Assembly (NCBI RefSeq): GCF_000967425.1
Contig: NZ_FO082820.1
Coordinates: forward strand, 2,604,001 to 2,668,000
Direction of reading: 5' to 3'
Origin: Pseudorhizobium banfieldiae
Lineage (GTDB): Bacteria; Pseudomonadota; Alphaproteobacteria; Rhizobiales; Rhizobiaceae
Length of the DNA: 64,000 nt
The stretch's first letter is position 1, and the number at the start of each line of letters is the position of its first letter. The notes below the pieces were generated by a model. That model was not told the origin of the DNA and did no database searches. It saw nothing but the letters and a program-made list of their open reading frames with translations. Both the position numbers and the translations under genes were made by a program. Below are positions 33,646-49,331 of the stretch, one piece after another.

Positions 33646-34680
33646 ATGGACGCCATCACGAGCCACCTCCCGGCCGGTCATCCCCCAGTGAAGTTCGGCA
33701 AGGTCGGGGTCCTCCTCGTCAATCTCGGCACGCCCGACGGTACCAATTACTGGCCAATGCGCCGCTACTTGGCGGAGTTCCTGTCCGACCGTCGCGTGAT
33801 CGAGTGGTCGCGTCTCTACTGGTACCCGATCCTCTACGGCATCGTCCTGAACAAGCGCCCGCAGAAGGTCGGCAAGGCTTACGAGGAAATCTGGAACAAG
33901 GACCTCGACGAGAGCTATCTGCGGACCTACACCCGCAACCAGGGTGAACTGATGGCCGAGCGCCTGAAGGACCTGCCGAACGTCGTGGTCGACTGGGCCA
34001 TGCGCTACGGCAACCCCTCTATCGCCTCGAGGATCGACGCGCTCCACGCCCAGGGCTGCGAAAGGATCCTGCTCTTCCCGCTCTACCCGCAATACGCTGC
34101 CTCGACGACGGCGACCGTCAACGACAAGGCCTTCGAGCACCTGATGAAGATGCGCTGGCAGCCGGCGGTCCGGACTGTCCCGCCTTACCACGATGACCCG
34201 ACATATATCGAGGCGCTGGCGGTTTCCGTCGAGAAGGCGCTGGCACAGGTGGACTGGGAGCCGGAAATGCTGGTGGCCTCCTTCCACGGCATTCCCCAAT
34301 CCTACTTCAAGCAGGGCGACCCCTATCACTGCCACTGCCAGAAGACCGGCCGCCTGCTACGGGAGCGCCTCGGCCTTCCGAAAGAGAAGTTCATGGTCAC
34401 CTTCCAGTCCCGCTTCGGGCCGGAGGAATGGCTGCAACCCTATACGGACAAGACCATGGAGAAGCTGGGCGACGAAGGCATCAAGCGCATCGCCGTCATG
34501 AACCCCGGCTTCGTCTCCGATTGTCTTGAGACCCTGGAGGAGATCGCTGGCGAGGCCGGAGAGATCTTCCAGCACCACGGCGGCGAGAAGTTCCTGCACA
34601 TCCCCTGCCTCAACGACAGCCCGGAGGGCATGGGCGTCCTGGAAACGGTCGTTCGCCGCGAGCTTCAGGGCTGGGTCTGA
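33646..34680 (+). CDS. hemH: Ferrochelatase
   Basis: A 344-residue ferrochelatase, which inserts ferrous iron into protoporphyrin IX in the last step of haem synthesis. Family motifs: VLLVNLGTPDGTNYWPMRRYL near the N-terminus, active-site SFHGIPQSYF (His, about 208-217), CHCQKTGRLLRE and the C-terminal NPGFVSDCLETLEEI. The start MDAITSH at 33646 gives the usual length; the frame is open upstream to 33532 but that runs into the preceding terminator. No clear iron-responsive box was identified. Confidence 0.95.
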   Translation: MDAITSHLPAGHPPVKFGKVGVLLVNLGTPDGTNYWPMRRYLAEFLSDRRVIEWSRLYWYPILYGIVLNKRPQKVGKAYEEIWNKDLDESYLRTYTRNQGELMAERLKDLPNVVVDWAMRYGNPSIASRIDALHAQGCERILLFPLYPQYAASTTATVNDKAFEHLMKMRWQPAVRTVPPYHDDPTYIEALAVSVEKALAQVDWEPEMLVASFHGIPQSYFKQGDPYHCHCQKTGRLLRERLGLPKEKFMVTFQSRFGPEEWLQPYTDKTMEKLGDEGIKRIAVMNPGFVSDCLETLEEIAGEAGEIFQHHGGEKFLHIPCLNDSPEGMGVLETVVRRELQGWV

Positions 34681-34750
34681 CCTCTTTCGTTTGATCCGTG
34701 GCGGGAACATGATACTCCAGTCTCAGACTTCTTGAGCTGGAGGGTCAGCC

Positions 34751-35800
34751 ATGTTGGGCGGCTTCGATATCGTCGTTATTGCGATCGTTCTACTCGTCAT
34801 CCTGGTCCTGTTCGCCGGAATCAAGACGGTGCCGCAGGGATATCGCTATACCGTCGAACGGTTCGGCCGCTACACCCGCACCCTCGATCCGGGGCTGAAC
34901 CTGATCACGCCATTCATCGAGCGCATCGGCGCCCGCATGAACGTGATGGAGCAGGTGCTGGACGTGCCGACCCAGGAAGTCATCACCAAGGACAATGCCA
35001 GCGTCTCGGCGGACGCCGTCGCCTTTTACCAGGTCCTAAATCCTGCTCAGGCTGCCTATCAGATTGCCGACCTCAAGAATGCGATCCAGAACCTGACGAT
35101 GACCAACATCCGGTCCGTGATGGGATCCATGGATCTCGACGAACTCCTCTCCAACCGCGAGGTGATCAACGAGCGGCTGCTCCGCGTGGTGGATGAAGCG
35201 GTCGGCCCGTGGGGCATCAAGGTAACCCGCGTCGAGATCAAGGACATCCAGCCGCCGGCTGACCTTGTCCAGTCCATGGGCCGGCAGATGAAGGCCGAGC
35301 GCGAGAAGCGCGCCCAAGTGCTGGAAGCCGAGGGTGCACGGAACGCGCAGATCCTGCGCGCCGAAGGCGCGAAGCAGGCTGCCGTCCTGCAGGCCGAGGG
35401 CGAGCGCGAAGCAGCCTTCCGTCAGGCGGAGGCGCGGGAACGTCTGGCTGAGGCGGAAGCAAAGGCGACGCAATCCGTCTCGCAGGCGATAGCCCTCGGC
35501 GACGTGCAGGCAATCAATTACTTCGTCGCCCAGAAATATACGGAAGCCCTGACGGAGATCGGCAAGGCTCCCAACTCGAAGATCGTGCTGATGCCGATCG
35601 AGGCTTCTTCGCTCATCGGCTCGCTGGGTGGCATCGGCGCGATCGCCAAGGAGGTTTTCGGTGATGGCGACGGCCCGGCGCGCATCCGCTCGTCAGTGCC
35701 GCAACAGCCGGCCACGCCCTCCTCCCCGCGACCGGCGCCCACGCCCTCACCCCGCACGACGCCGCCCGTCAATCCGTTCGCTCCGCGGAACGAGACCTGA
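34751..35800 (+). CDS. SPFH/band 7 family protein (stomatin-like)
   Basis: A 349-residue protein with an N-terminal membrane helix (about 5-25) and an SPFH/band 7 domain (about 25-190: [42 protein letters not shown]). A Glu/Ala-rich coiled coil follows (about 195-250, [20 protein letters not shown]), and a Pro/Thr-rich tail ends it. Such proteins form ring or cage oligomers on the membrane and, with FtsH or NfeD, influence protease activity and lipid microdomains. A GGAGGG ribosome site supports 34751. The NfeD gene begins two bases after its stop, a pairing typical of this family. Confidence 0.93.
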   Translation: MLGGFDIVVIAIVLLVILVLFAGIKTVPQGYRYTVERFGRYTRTLDPGLNLITPFIERIGARMNVMEQVLDVPTQEVITKDNASVSADAVAFYQVLNPAQAAYQIADLKNAIQNLTMTNIRSVMGSMDLDELLSNREVINERLLRVVDEAVGPWGIKVTRVEIKDIQPPADLVQSMGRQMKAEREKRAQVLEAEGARNAQILRAEGAKQAAVLQAEGEREAAFRQAEARERLAEAEAKATQSVSQAIALGDVQAINYFVAQKYTEALTEIGKAPNSKIVLMPIEASSLIGSLGGIGAIAKEVFGDGDGPARIRSSVPQQPATPSSPRPAPTPSPRTTPPVNPFAPRNET

Positions 35801-35802
35801 CC

Positions 35803-36261
35803 ATGCTGCAGACACTCGCCGCCAATCTCGGCCCCTGGAGCTGGTGGATCATCGGCATTGTTCTGCTTGCCGCCGAACTTGTCGCGCCCGGCGTCTTCCT
35901 GATCTGGATCGGTGCGGCCGCCATCGTCATCGGCGTCCTGTCGCTTCTGCTCTGGGATGCCGCCTTCTGGCCCTGGCAGCTGCAGTTCGTGCTGTTTGCC
36001 GTTCTGGCCGGCGCTTTCGCGCTCGCCGGACGCCGCTTCTATGGCCGGCACGAAACCAGCGACCAGCCCTATCTCAACCGCCGCGGCGAAAGCCTGGTCG
36101 GCCGCACCGCAACGCTCCATGAGCCGATCCGGGAAGGCCGCGGCCGCATCCGCCTTGACGACACCTGGTGGCCCGTCATGGGGCCTGACCTGCCGGCAGG
36201 AACGCGCGTAACGGTGGTTTCCGCCGACGGGCGTGATCTGAAGGTAGAGGCGGCCGCCTAG
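35803..36261 (+). CDS. NfeD family protein
   Basis: A 152-residue protein with three or four membrane helices in the first half (WWIIGIVLLAAELVAPGVFL, AAIVIGVLSLLL, FVLFAVLAGAFALAG) and a C-terminal OB-fold-like region (GRTATLHEPIREGRGRIRLDD). NfeD proteins partner band 7 proteins encoded next door, as here. Function: membrane-domain organisation, details unknown. Its stop is one base from the stop of the convergent kdsD gene. Confidence 0.92.
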   Translation: MLQTLAANLGPWSWWIIGIVLLAAELVAPGVFLIWIGAAAIVIGVLSLLLWDAAFWPWQLQFVLFAVLAGAFALAGRRFYGRHETSDQPYLNRRGESLVGRTATLHEPIREGRGRIRLDDTWWPVMGPDLPAGTRVTVVSADGRDLKVEAAA

Positions 36262-36262
36262 A

Positions 36263-37258
36263 TCAGGCGACGCCGACGCGCAGAAGATCGTGGAAGTGGA
36301 CGATGCCGATCGGATGGCGTTCGTCATCCACCACGATCAGCGCCGAAATATTGTGCTGGTTGAGAAGGGCCATGGCGCTCGTGGCGAGCGTCCTTTCCTT
36401 CACCGTCTTCGGATCGCGCGTCATGATGTCGTCGACGATCATCGCACCGAGATTGAGGTTGAGCCCGCGGGCGAGGTCACCGTCGGTGACGACGCCGCAC
36501 AGGCGACCATCCTCGTCGGTGATGCCGACGCAACCGAAACGCATTTCCGCAAGCGTCATAACCGCCGTCGGAACCGGTGTCCCCTTCTTCACCAGCGGCA
36601 CACGGCTTCCGGTATGCATGATATCACCGATATGGCTCAGCATGGCGCCCAGCTTGCCGCCGGGATGGAAGACACGGAAATCGAGCGCGGTGAAGCCGCG
36701 GGCCTCGAGAAGCGCCACCGCAAGCGCGTCGCCGAGTGCCAGTTGCAACAGGGTGGAGGTGGTGGGCGCCAGTCCGTGCGGGCAGGCTTCCTGAGCCTTG
36801 GGCAGGAGAAGCACGATGCTCGCCTCTCGCGCCAGCGTCGAAGCCTCGCCCGCCGTCAGCGCGAGCAGCGGGATCGAGAAGCGCCGGCAATAGCCGACGA
36901 TGCTCTGCAGTTCGGCCGTCTCGCCGCTCCAGGAAACCGCGATGACCGCATCGTCCCTGGAGATCATCCCGAGATCGCCGTGGCTTGCCTCGGCGGCATG
37001 CACGAAGGATGCAGGGGTACCGGTCGAGGCCAGCGAAGCGGCGAGTTTCGCGCCGATGTGCCCGCTCTTGCCGACGCCGGAGACGATCACCCGCCCCTTA
37101 AGCCCGAGGATCAGGTCGACAGCCTGCCGAAAAGAGTCGGAAAGCCCGTTCTGCAGGGCCTGCTCCAGGGCCTCCAGCCCTTGCCTCTCGACCGAGATCG
37201 TGCGCAGCGCGGACTCGATGACCGCCGTCTCGCTCACCTTGAGTACTTCCTGTGTCAT
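36263..37258 (-). CDS. kdsD: KpsF/GutQ-type arabinose-5-phosphate isomerase
   Basis: A 331-residue sugar isomerase with an SIS domain (about 50-190: VIVSGVGKSGHIGAKLAASLASTGTPASF, GDLGMISRDDAVIAVSWSGET) and two CBS domains (about 215-330). It interconverts ribulose-5-phosphate and arabinose-5-phosphate, the first step toward Kdo for lipopolysaccharide. The last CBS carries HNISALIVVDDERHPIGIVH. It is transcribed divergently from the beta-barrel gene at 37391. Confidence 0.92.
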   Translation of the reverse strand: MTQEVLKVSETAVIESALRTISVERQGLEALEQALQNGLSDSFRQAVDLILGLKGRVIVSGVGKSGHIGAKLAASLASTGTPASFVHAAEASHGDLGMISRDDAVIAVSWSGETAELQSIVGYCRRFSIPLLALTAGEASTLAREASIVLLLPKAQEACPHGLAPTTSTLLQLALGDALAVALLEARGFTALDFRVFHPGGKLGAMLSHIGDIMHTGSRVPLVKKGTPVPTAVMTLAEMRFGCVGITDEDGRLCGVVTDGDLARGLNLNLGAMIVDDIMTRDPKTVKERTLATSAMALLNQHNISALIVVDDERHPIGIVHFHDLLRVGVA

Positions 37259-37390
37259 GGCGCGGCATCTACCGCTTTTGCCGAGCGGAGTCCATCGCGA
37301 CGATAGCGCCGCCCCCCGCTAGAACCAAGTGTTAACCACATGGCTTTACGTTTGCGTAACCGCTGCGCATCGGGCATCTGGATGGAGAGA

Positions 37391-38902
37391 ATGGACAAGC
37401 AAGGCGAAAGACCTGTGCCGCGCCTGCCGGCGCTGGCCGTGCTGCTTGCCTGCACGTCCCTGGTGGTGCCTGTTACCACGGGTGCGCAAGAACTTGATCC
37501 GCCACGCTCCGCAACAAACAATACCAATTCGGAGCCGCTACCCACCTCTGCCAATACGCTCCCTTCCAGGGCTTCGGCGGCCTCTTCGGCCTATGGCGTC
37601 GTGACTGGTTCTGCTCCGGCCGGCGGCGCCGATCCTTCGGCGAATTCGGAGACGCTTGCGACCGGCTCTATCCCGGCACCGGCGCCTCTGGATCCTCCTT
37701 ATGAGGAAGACCTGTCCCTCTCCTACGAGGAGAATTTGGACGTAGGCGCCGATGCCATCGAGCCGGGTGAGGCGCCTCTTCCTCCTGGCGATCCGACCGG
37801 CATCCGACTCGGCACCTTCATGCTCCGCCCTTCCGTCAGCAATACGGTGAACCGCGAGACGATCCGAAACGGCGATACGAAGACCCAACGCGACTATCTA
37901 TCAACCGCCATTCGCGGCACCCTCACCTCCGACTGGTCACGCCACGAGCTTACGGTGAATGGCGAAGGCACGTTCGAGCGGGATATCGGCGGCCGCGACG
38001 ACATCGAGCCCGAAGGGAGGGTGGATGCCAACCTGCGCCTCGACCTCGCTGACGAGACCATGGCCAACATCAGCGCCGGCTACAGCTTCGAGCGCGAGGA
38101 TAATAACGACCCCAACGCCATCGGCGGTGCCAGCGTCCAGTCCGGTGTTCACCAGTTTGACGGCGGCCTGACGCTCGAACGGAATGCTGGCCTGATCCAC
38201 GGGCTCGCCGGCGTCGGCGTCAGCCGGGAGATCTATTCGGACGCCGAACTACAGGATGGCTCCTCCCTCGATCTCAGCGACCGCAATCGAACGACGGTCG
38301 ATGGCAGGCTGAGGCTCGGCTACGAGCTCTCGCCGGCGCTTGTGCCCTTTGTGGAAGTGGCCGGCGGGCGCAGCTTCTATGACGATCGCTACGACTCGGC
38401 AGGATACGAGCGCTCGTCCTGGCGTTACGCCGGTCGGACTGGCGTGGAATTCGATCTCAGCGAAAAGCTGCGCGGTGAGCTCACCGCCGGATATACGCGC
38501 GCCGACTATGATGACGCGCGGCTTGAGGACCTTGGCGGCGTGACTTTCGATGGACGGACCGTCTGGTCTCCACAACGGGGAACCGATGTCGAGCTTGCAC
38601 TGCGAACGACGCTTCAGGACGCAACGGCCCCCGGCGCAAGCGGCTGGACGGAATATGATGCCACCGCGGTGGTGACGCACCAGCTGCGCCACAGGCTGGT
38701 CGGGCGGCTCACCGGTGGCGCTACCCTGCGCGACTTTCCCGAGGGCGAAAACGAGACCACCTGGCTTGCCGGCGCCGGCCTCGCCTGGAGCATCAACCCC
38801 TATCTCGATCTCACCGGTGATCTCGAATACGAGCGAACACTCCGTAGCGGCGACGATACCGACACCTGGCGTGCCGGCATGGGCCTCACCCTCCGCAGAT
38901 GA
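37391..38902 (+). CDS. Outer-membrane beta-barrel protein (BBP2_2 type)
   Basis: About 503 residues. A signal-like N-terminus (LPALAVLLACTSLVVPVTTG) precedes a Ser/Ala/Pro/Glu-rich region (about 40-120). A C-terminal beta-barrel follows, with alternating hydrophobic/polar strands, for example LRLGYELSPALVPFVEVAGG, then LTAGYTRADY; it ends RAGMGLTLRR. This pattern fits the BBP2_2 outer-membrane family. The ligand or role is unknown. ATG 37391 has a GGAGAG site; upstream ATGs at 37382 and 37340 extend the frame. A terminator follows. Confidence 0.82.
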   Translation: MDKQGERPVPRLPALAVLLACTSLVVPVTTGAQELDPPRSATNNTNSEPLPTSANTLPSRASAASSAYGVVTGSAPAGGADPSANSETLATGSIPAPAPLDPPYEEDLSLSYEENLDVGADAIEPGEAPLPPGDPTGIRLGTFMLRPSVSNTVNRETIRNGDTKTQRDYLSTAIRGTLTSDWSRHELTVNGEGTFERDIGGRDDIEPEGRVDANLRLDLADETMANISAGYSFEREDNNDPNAIGGASVQSGVHQFDGGLTLERNAGLIHGLAGVGVSREIYSDAELQDGSSLDLSDRNRTTVDGRLRLGYELSPALVPFVEVAGGRSFYDDRYDSAGYERSSWRYAGRTGVEFDLSEKLRGELTAGYTRADYDDARLEDLGGVTFDGRTVWSPQRGTDVELALRTTLQDATAPGASGWTEYDATAVVTHQLRHRLVGRLTGGATLRDFPEGENETTWLAGAGLAWSINPYLDLTGDLEYERTLRSGDDTDTWRAGMGLTLRR

Positions 38903-38903
38903 G

Positions 38904-38929
38904 AATGCCCGGCGCGAACCGGGCATTTT
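38904..38929 (+). terminator. Terminator after the beta-barrel gene
   Basis: Stem AATGCCCGG / CCGGGCATT (38904-38912 with 38919-38927), then TTTT. It lies between the beta-barrel gene and the convergent galU. Confidence 0.85.
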
Positions 38930-38957
38930 GGTGTTGCAGTGTTCAGGCTCAGTGTCC

Positions 38958-39842
38958 TTAGATGAGCCGCGCCACCATGTCCTTCAGCGGGCCCTCGATC
39001 GCCGGGCGGATGTCGCCGCGCTGGAGCGCGAATGCCAGGTTGGCCAGAATGAAGCCGTCCTTGGCGCCGCAGTCGAAGGTCTCGCCCTTGAAGTGGTAGG
39101 CCGCGAATTCCTGTTGCCGGGCAAGCGCCAGCATGCCGTCCGTCAGCTGGATCTCGTTGCCCGCGCCCCGCTCCTGCGTCTCAAGGATGCTGAAGATCTC
39201 CGGCTGCAGGATATAGCGGCCGTTGATGTAGTAGTTGGAGGGTGCCGTGCCCTTCGCCGGCTTCTCGACCATCTCGGTGATCTTGAAGCCTTCGCCCACC
39301 TTGTTGCCGACACCGACGATGCCGTACTTGTGCGCCATCTCCGGGTCGCATTCCTCGACGGCCAGCACGTTGCCGCCGGTCTGCTCGTAAAGCTCGACCA
39401 TGCCCTTCAGGCAGCTCTTCTCGGACGACATGATCATGTCGGGAAGCAGCACAGCGAAAGGCTCATTGCCGACGATGTCGCGGGCGCACCAGACGGCGTG
39501 GCCAAGTCCGAGCGGCACCTGCTGGCGCGTGAAACTCGCCGTGCCGGCGGTCGGCAGCAGATCCGCAAGCAGGCTGAGCTCGGCGTTCTTGTTGCGCTCG
39601 CGCAGCATCTGCTCCAGTTCGTACTGGATGTCGAAATAGTCCTCGATGACGCCCTTGCCGCGACCGGTGACGAAGACGAAGTGTTCGATCCCCGCTTCCG
39701 CCGCCTCATCGACGACATACTGGATCACCGGCTTGTCGACGACCGTCAGCATTTCCTTGGGTACGGCTTTCGTGGCCGGCAGGAACCGCGTTCCAAGCCC
39801 GGCTACCGGAAACACTGCCTTGCGTATCTTCTTCTGTGCCAC
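38958..39842 (-). CDS. galU: UTP-glucose-1-phosphate uridylyltransferase
   Basis: A 294-residue nucleotidyltransferase that makes UDP-glucose, the precursor of exopolysaccharide, LPS and cyclic glucan. Motifs: [22 protein letters not shown] at the N-terminus (nucleotide-binding), [38 protein letters not shown] and GAKDGF. The start is GTG 39842 with a perfect GGAGG ribosome site; earlier in-frame codons (to 39875) lack one. It is monocistronic here. Confidence 0.95.
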   Translation of the reverse strand: MAQKKIRKAVFPVAGLGTRFLPATKAVPKEMLTVVDKPVIQYVVDEAAEAGIEHFVFVTGRGKGVIEDYFDIQYELEQMLRERNKNAELSLLADLLPTAGTASFTRQQVPLGLGHAVWCARDIVGNEPFAVLLPDMIMSSEKSCLKGMVELYEQTGGNVLAVEECDPEMAHKYGIVGVGNKVGEGFKITEMVEKPAKGTAPSNYYINGRYILQPEIFSILETQERGAGNEIQLTDGMLALARQQEFAAYHFKGETFDCGAKDGFILANLAFALQRGDIRPAIEGPLKDMVARLI

Positions 39843-40009
39843 GCACACCTCCTGAAGTACTCCGTCGGGAGCCAACTCACAATCGCGTCATCTAGTCAAG
39901 AATTGCTACGATTTCCTCACCGATGACGCGAGCTGCTTCATATGGTAAAGGGTTTGTTGACTCTGTTCTGTTATCCATTCGTTAAGTCGAACATCACGTT
40001 CGATGAAGG

Positions 40010-41263
40010 ATGAACCTGAAGAACGACGGACACGATTTGCCGATGACCATGTTTCGCACCTATCGCCTTCGCGGTTTGATTTTCGCCCTGGCCGCAGGAG
40101 CAGCCCTGGCGACCAATCCGTTAGATGCCAGAGCCGATGCGGGTTTCAAGTCCTGGATCTCCGATTTCTATTCAACGGCCGCCAAGGCCGGCATCAGCCG
40201 TTCGACCTATGAGAAGGCCTTCGCCGGCGTCTCGGCACCGGACCGGACAGTCCTCGAGAAGGCCGCCTATCAGCCCGAATTCAAGTCGCAAATCTGGGAT
40301 TACCTGGATTCACGCGTCAATCCCTATACCGTGAAGGTCGGCCGCGAGATGCTGGCGCGCCATGGCCGCACGCTCGCGGCTCTCGAAAACCACTTCGGTG
40401 TCGACAAGCACGTTCTCCTGGCCATCTGGTCGATGGAATCGAACTACGGCGCGGTGCTGGAGAAGCGGGATCGCCTGCATCACGTCCCGCAGGCCTTGGC
40501 TACCCTCGCCTGGGGCGACCCAAAGCGCGCCAAGTTTGCACGGACCCAGCTGATCGCCGCCCTCAAGATCCTTCAATCGGGCGAGATCTCCCCGAACCAC
40601 CTGACCGGCTCCTGGGCAGGCGCCATGGGTCACACCCAGTTCATTCCCTCAAGCTACCTGCTCTACAAGGTCGATGCCGACGGCAACGGTAGTGCGGACA
40701 TCTGGAACTCCGTCCCGGATGCGCTCGCCACCGCCGCCAACCTCCTGAAGAAGAACGGCTGGCAGACCGGCAAGACCTGGGGCTACGAGGCGGTGCTGCC
40801 GCGGGGTGCGGCAAAGTATGACGGGCAGACCAAGACGCTGGCACAATGGGCGGCGCTCGGCTTCACGCGCCCCAACGGCAAGCCGTTCCCGCGCGGCGGC
40901 GATCGCGCCGAACTGAAGCTTATGGCGGGCGCGAATGGTCCGGCCTTCCTGATGACCCGCAACTTCTTTGTCATCAAGCGCTACAACGCCGCTGACAGCT
41001 ATGCCCTCGGCGTCGGCCTTCTTGCAGACCAGATCGCCGGCTACGGCGGCGTCCATCAGCGCTGGCCACGGCCGAATGGCACGCTCGACATCGTCGAGAA
41101 GTTCGAGCTGCAGACAAAGCTCAAGCAGCTTGGCTACTACGAGGGCGAGATCGACGGCAATTTCGGTTCCGGCTCCAAGGCGGCGATCACCGCAATCCAG
41201 CAGCGGCTCGGCATGCAGGCGGACGGTCAGCCGTCGCAGTCCCTTCTCAACGCGTTGCGTTGA
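40010..41263 (+). CDS. Lytic murein transglycosylase (MltB type)
   Basis: A 417-residue periplasmic enzyme with a signal segment (about 22-42). An MltB-like lytic transglycosylase domain (about 45-345) has catalytic Glu in AIWSMESNYGAV, plus AGAMGHTQFIPSSYL and NGSADIWNSVPDALATAANLL. A peptidoglycan-binding domain of the PGBD1 type closes the protein (about 352-417, LQTKLKQLGYYEGEIDGNFG). It cleaves glycan strands with 1,6-anhydro ends during growth. ATG 40010 or 40043 may be the start; the ribosome site is weak in both cases. A DUF459 protein follows 63 bases on. Confidence 0.9.
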   Translation: MNLKNDGHDLPMTMFRTYRLRGLIFALAAGAALATNPLDARADAGFKSWISDFYSTAAKAGISRSTYEKAFAGVSAPDRTVLEKAAYQPEFKSQIWDYLDSRVNPYTVKVGREMLARHGRTLAALENHFGVDKHVLLAIWSMESNYGAVLEKRDRLHHVPQALATLAWGDPKRAKFARTQLIAALKILQSGEISPNHLTGSWAGAMGHTQFIPSSYLLYKVDADGNGSADIWNSVPDALATAANLLKKNGWQTGKTWGYEAVLPRGAAKYDGQTKTLAQWAALGFTRPNGKPFPRGGDRAELKLMAGANGPAFLMTRNFFVIKRYNAADSYALGVGLLADQIAGYGGVHQRWPRPNGTLDIVEKFELQTKLKQLGYYEGEIDGNFGSGSKAAITAIQQRLGMQADGQPSQSLLNALR

Positions 41264-41326
41264 CAACTCGCGCATTCCGTCCCACATCGCCTGCATGAGC
41301 AGGCGGGCGGGAAGCCCCGCGCGGAC

Positions 41327-42541
41327 ATGAGGTTTGATGTGGTGGGCGGCAAAGGCATTATCGGCCGTTTCCTGGTGATCTTGGTCACTGTGGCTCTTGT
41401 CGTGCCGGCGTCACCGGCGCCGGCAGAGGCACAGGAGCGCGTCCAGCGCCGCAATCTGCTCGACATGCTGTTCGGCGGCGGGCGTCGCTATATCGACCCG
41501 GAACCGTCCATCATCGACGTGCAGCCGCGGCGCCAGAGGCAACTGAGGCAACAGCAGCCGCGCCCCCGCGGCCGCGCGCCGGCCGCGCGGGCAGCCGCGC
41601 CACGGCCAGCCGCTCCAGCCGCACCGCCGAAGCCGGAGCCGGTGGCCAAGCTGGAGAATGCACGCCAGATCCTCGTGGTAGGTGACTTCCTCGCCGGAGG
41701 ATTGGGCGACGAACTCTCCACCGCCTTCGAGGAATCGCCCGGCGTCGTCGTCGCGGAACGGAGCAATGGCTCCTCCGGCTTGGTGCGCCAGGACTACTAC
41801 AACTGGCCGGAACAGCTCCCGACCCTGATCGACGAAGTGAAGCCCGCACTGGTCGTGGTGATGATCGGTGCCAACGATCGCCAGCAGATGAAGACGGCCG
41901 ATGCGCGCCTCGACTTCCCGAGCGACGGCTGGTTCACCGAATATGAACGACGCATCCGCGAGCTTGGCACCATCGTCACCAGCAGGAAGATCCCGCTGCT
42001 CTGGGTCGGCCTGCCTTCCTTTCAGTCGCCCTCGCTGATGCGCGACGCCGTGAAGCTGAACGGCCTTTACCGGACGGAAGTGGCGGAGCTCGGCGGCGAG
42101 TTCGTCGATATCTGGGATGGTTTCGTTGACGAGGAAGGCCGCTTCATCGTCACCGGATCCGATATGAACGGCCAGCAGGCTCGCCTGCGTGGTTCCGACG
42201 GCATCAACTTTACCAAGGCCGGCAAGCGCAAGCTTGCGTTCTATGTCGAGAAATATGCCCGTCGGCATCTGGGAGAGATGGCGAGCCCGGAATTGGTTAA
42301 GCTCGATGCCAGCAACCTGCCGGAACTGCAGGTCCTGCCACCCTCACCGACCACGGCCGTGCCCGTCCAGCCCATCAGCCTGATGGACCCGGAACTCGAC
42401 GGGGGAACCGAGCTGCTGGGTGCCTCGCCAACGCCACCGCCGATTGTGGAAACACCACGCGACATGCTGGTGAAGCGCGGCGAACTGCCGCCAGCCCCGA
42501 AGGGCCGCATCGACGACTATCAGCGAAGCACCACGCAGTAG
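41327..42541 (+). CDS. DUF459/SGNH-fold periplasmic protein lacking the usual catalytic residues
   Basis: A 404-residue protein with an N-terminal membrane or signal segment (about 13-36), an Arg/Pro/Ala-rich linker (about 60-105), an SGNH-hydrolase fold (about 110-310) and a Pro-rich tail. Blocks of the fold are present ([28 protein letters not shown]), but the block I serine is replaced (GDFLAGG instead of GDS) and the block V histidine is absent (DGINFT). It may therefore be a non-catalytic binding protein or use another mechanism. It follows a lytic transglycosylase, so peptidoglycan or polysaccharide is the likely ligand. Confidence 0.78.
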   Translation: MRFDVVGGKGIIGRFLVILVTVALVVPASPAPAEAQERVQRRNLLDMLFGGGRRYIDPEPSIIDVQPRRQRQLRQQQPRPRGRAPAARAAAPRPAAPAAPPKPEPVAKLENARQILVVGDFLAGGLGDELSTAFEESPGVVVAERSNGSSGLVRQDYYNWPEQLPTLIDEVKPALVVVMIGANDRQQMKTADARLDFPSDGWFTEYERRIRELGTIVTSRKIPLLWVGLPSFQSPSLMRDAVKLNGLYRTEVAELGGEFVDIWDGFVDEEGRFIVTGSDMNGQQARLRGSDGINFTKAGKRKLAFYVEKYARRHLGEMASPELVKLDASNLPELQVLPPSPTTAVPVQPISLMDPELDGGTELLGASPTPPPIVETPRDMLVKRGELPPAPKGRIDDYQRSTTQ

Positions 42542-42643
42542 GCCCTTCCCGCATATCCCGCAGTCCTGCCACGGCGGTAATACTCCCGCCTCCCTCATTC
42601 CCACGATGGAGGAGGGAGACGTAGCCCGACCAAGACTCCGATC

Positions 42644-44098
<1,455 letters not shown>

Positions 44099-44111
44099 GT
44101 ATCGTCCCTTT

Positions 44112-44275
44112 TCAAAGTGAGGCGCCTGTCGGCCCCCAGTACCAGTAGGCGAGACCGATGCCCCCCCCCAGCACCCATTGTTCTGCTGCGATAGTGCCAT
44201 TTGCCACGAACACAACCGCCGGCACGGCGGCTGCTACTCCCATGGCAAGCAGCCGATGAATAAGGCGAAGGCGGC

Positions 44276-44279
<4 letters not shown>
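44112..44279 (-). CDS. Small membrane protein between gltB and gltD
   Basis: A 55-residue protein starting at GTG 44279, which overlaps the gltB stop (GTGA). It has one or two hydrophobic helices ([30 protein letters not shown]), so it is probably membrane-inserted. I recall a small ORF in the same place in Sinorhizobium. A run of nine G (C9 at 44161-44169 on the plus strand) lies inside the gene. Function unknown; the position suggests a link to glutamate synthase. The gene is short and no family was identified. Confidence 0.6.
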
Positions 44280-48994
<4,715 letters not shown>

Positions 48995-49331
48995 CGTCAT
49001 CCTCCTTCGGTCCGGCGGACAAGGTGGTTGTTCTTGCGGAATTCGCTTCAAGCCTCCTCCTCGAAGAGAGGGGAGATGCGAAATTAGGTCAACCGTTCTG
49101 ACCTAATTCGCCGCGTGGTATGACATACTTGCCCCCGCCTCACAAGACCCGCTGGCTCACAAATTGTGTCGTTCGCGACCGAAGCTTTCGCCACGTAGCC
49201 AATCTGCGAAACTTAGTTGTCAGAAGGATGTCGATTCCGTTTCTTGCTTGCCGACTGAAAATTTGGGAAAGCGCTCGATTGATTGGCGGCCGGAACGCGA
49301 TAGGTTTCGGTGGCATACGAAAGGGCCATTC
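48995..49331. promoter_or_regulatory. Intergenic region between gltB and the threonine aldolase gene
   Basis: A 337-base divergent regulatory region. It holds the gltB ribosome site (49001-49005), the dyad at 49082-49108, and GATTC (GANTC) near 49227. I recognised no convincing -35/-10 pair for either gene and no coding frame or RNA gene. Confidence 0.5.
49082..49108. promoter_or_regulatory. 27-bp dyad (AATTAGGTCA-N7-TGACCTAATT) upstream of gltB
   Basis: Two perfect 10-base arms (49082-49091 and 49099-49108) separated by seven bases, 88-114 bases upstream of the gltB start. The length and symmetry are typical of a dimeric regulator's operator; as RNA it could form a hairpin in the leader. 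No T-tract follows. The regulator is unknown (an AsnC/Lrp- or LysR-type protein would be a guess). Confidence 0.5.
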
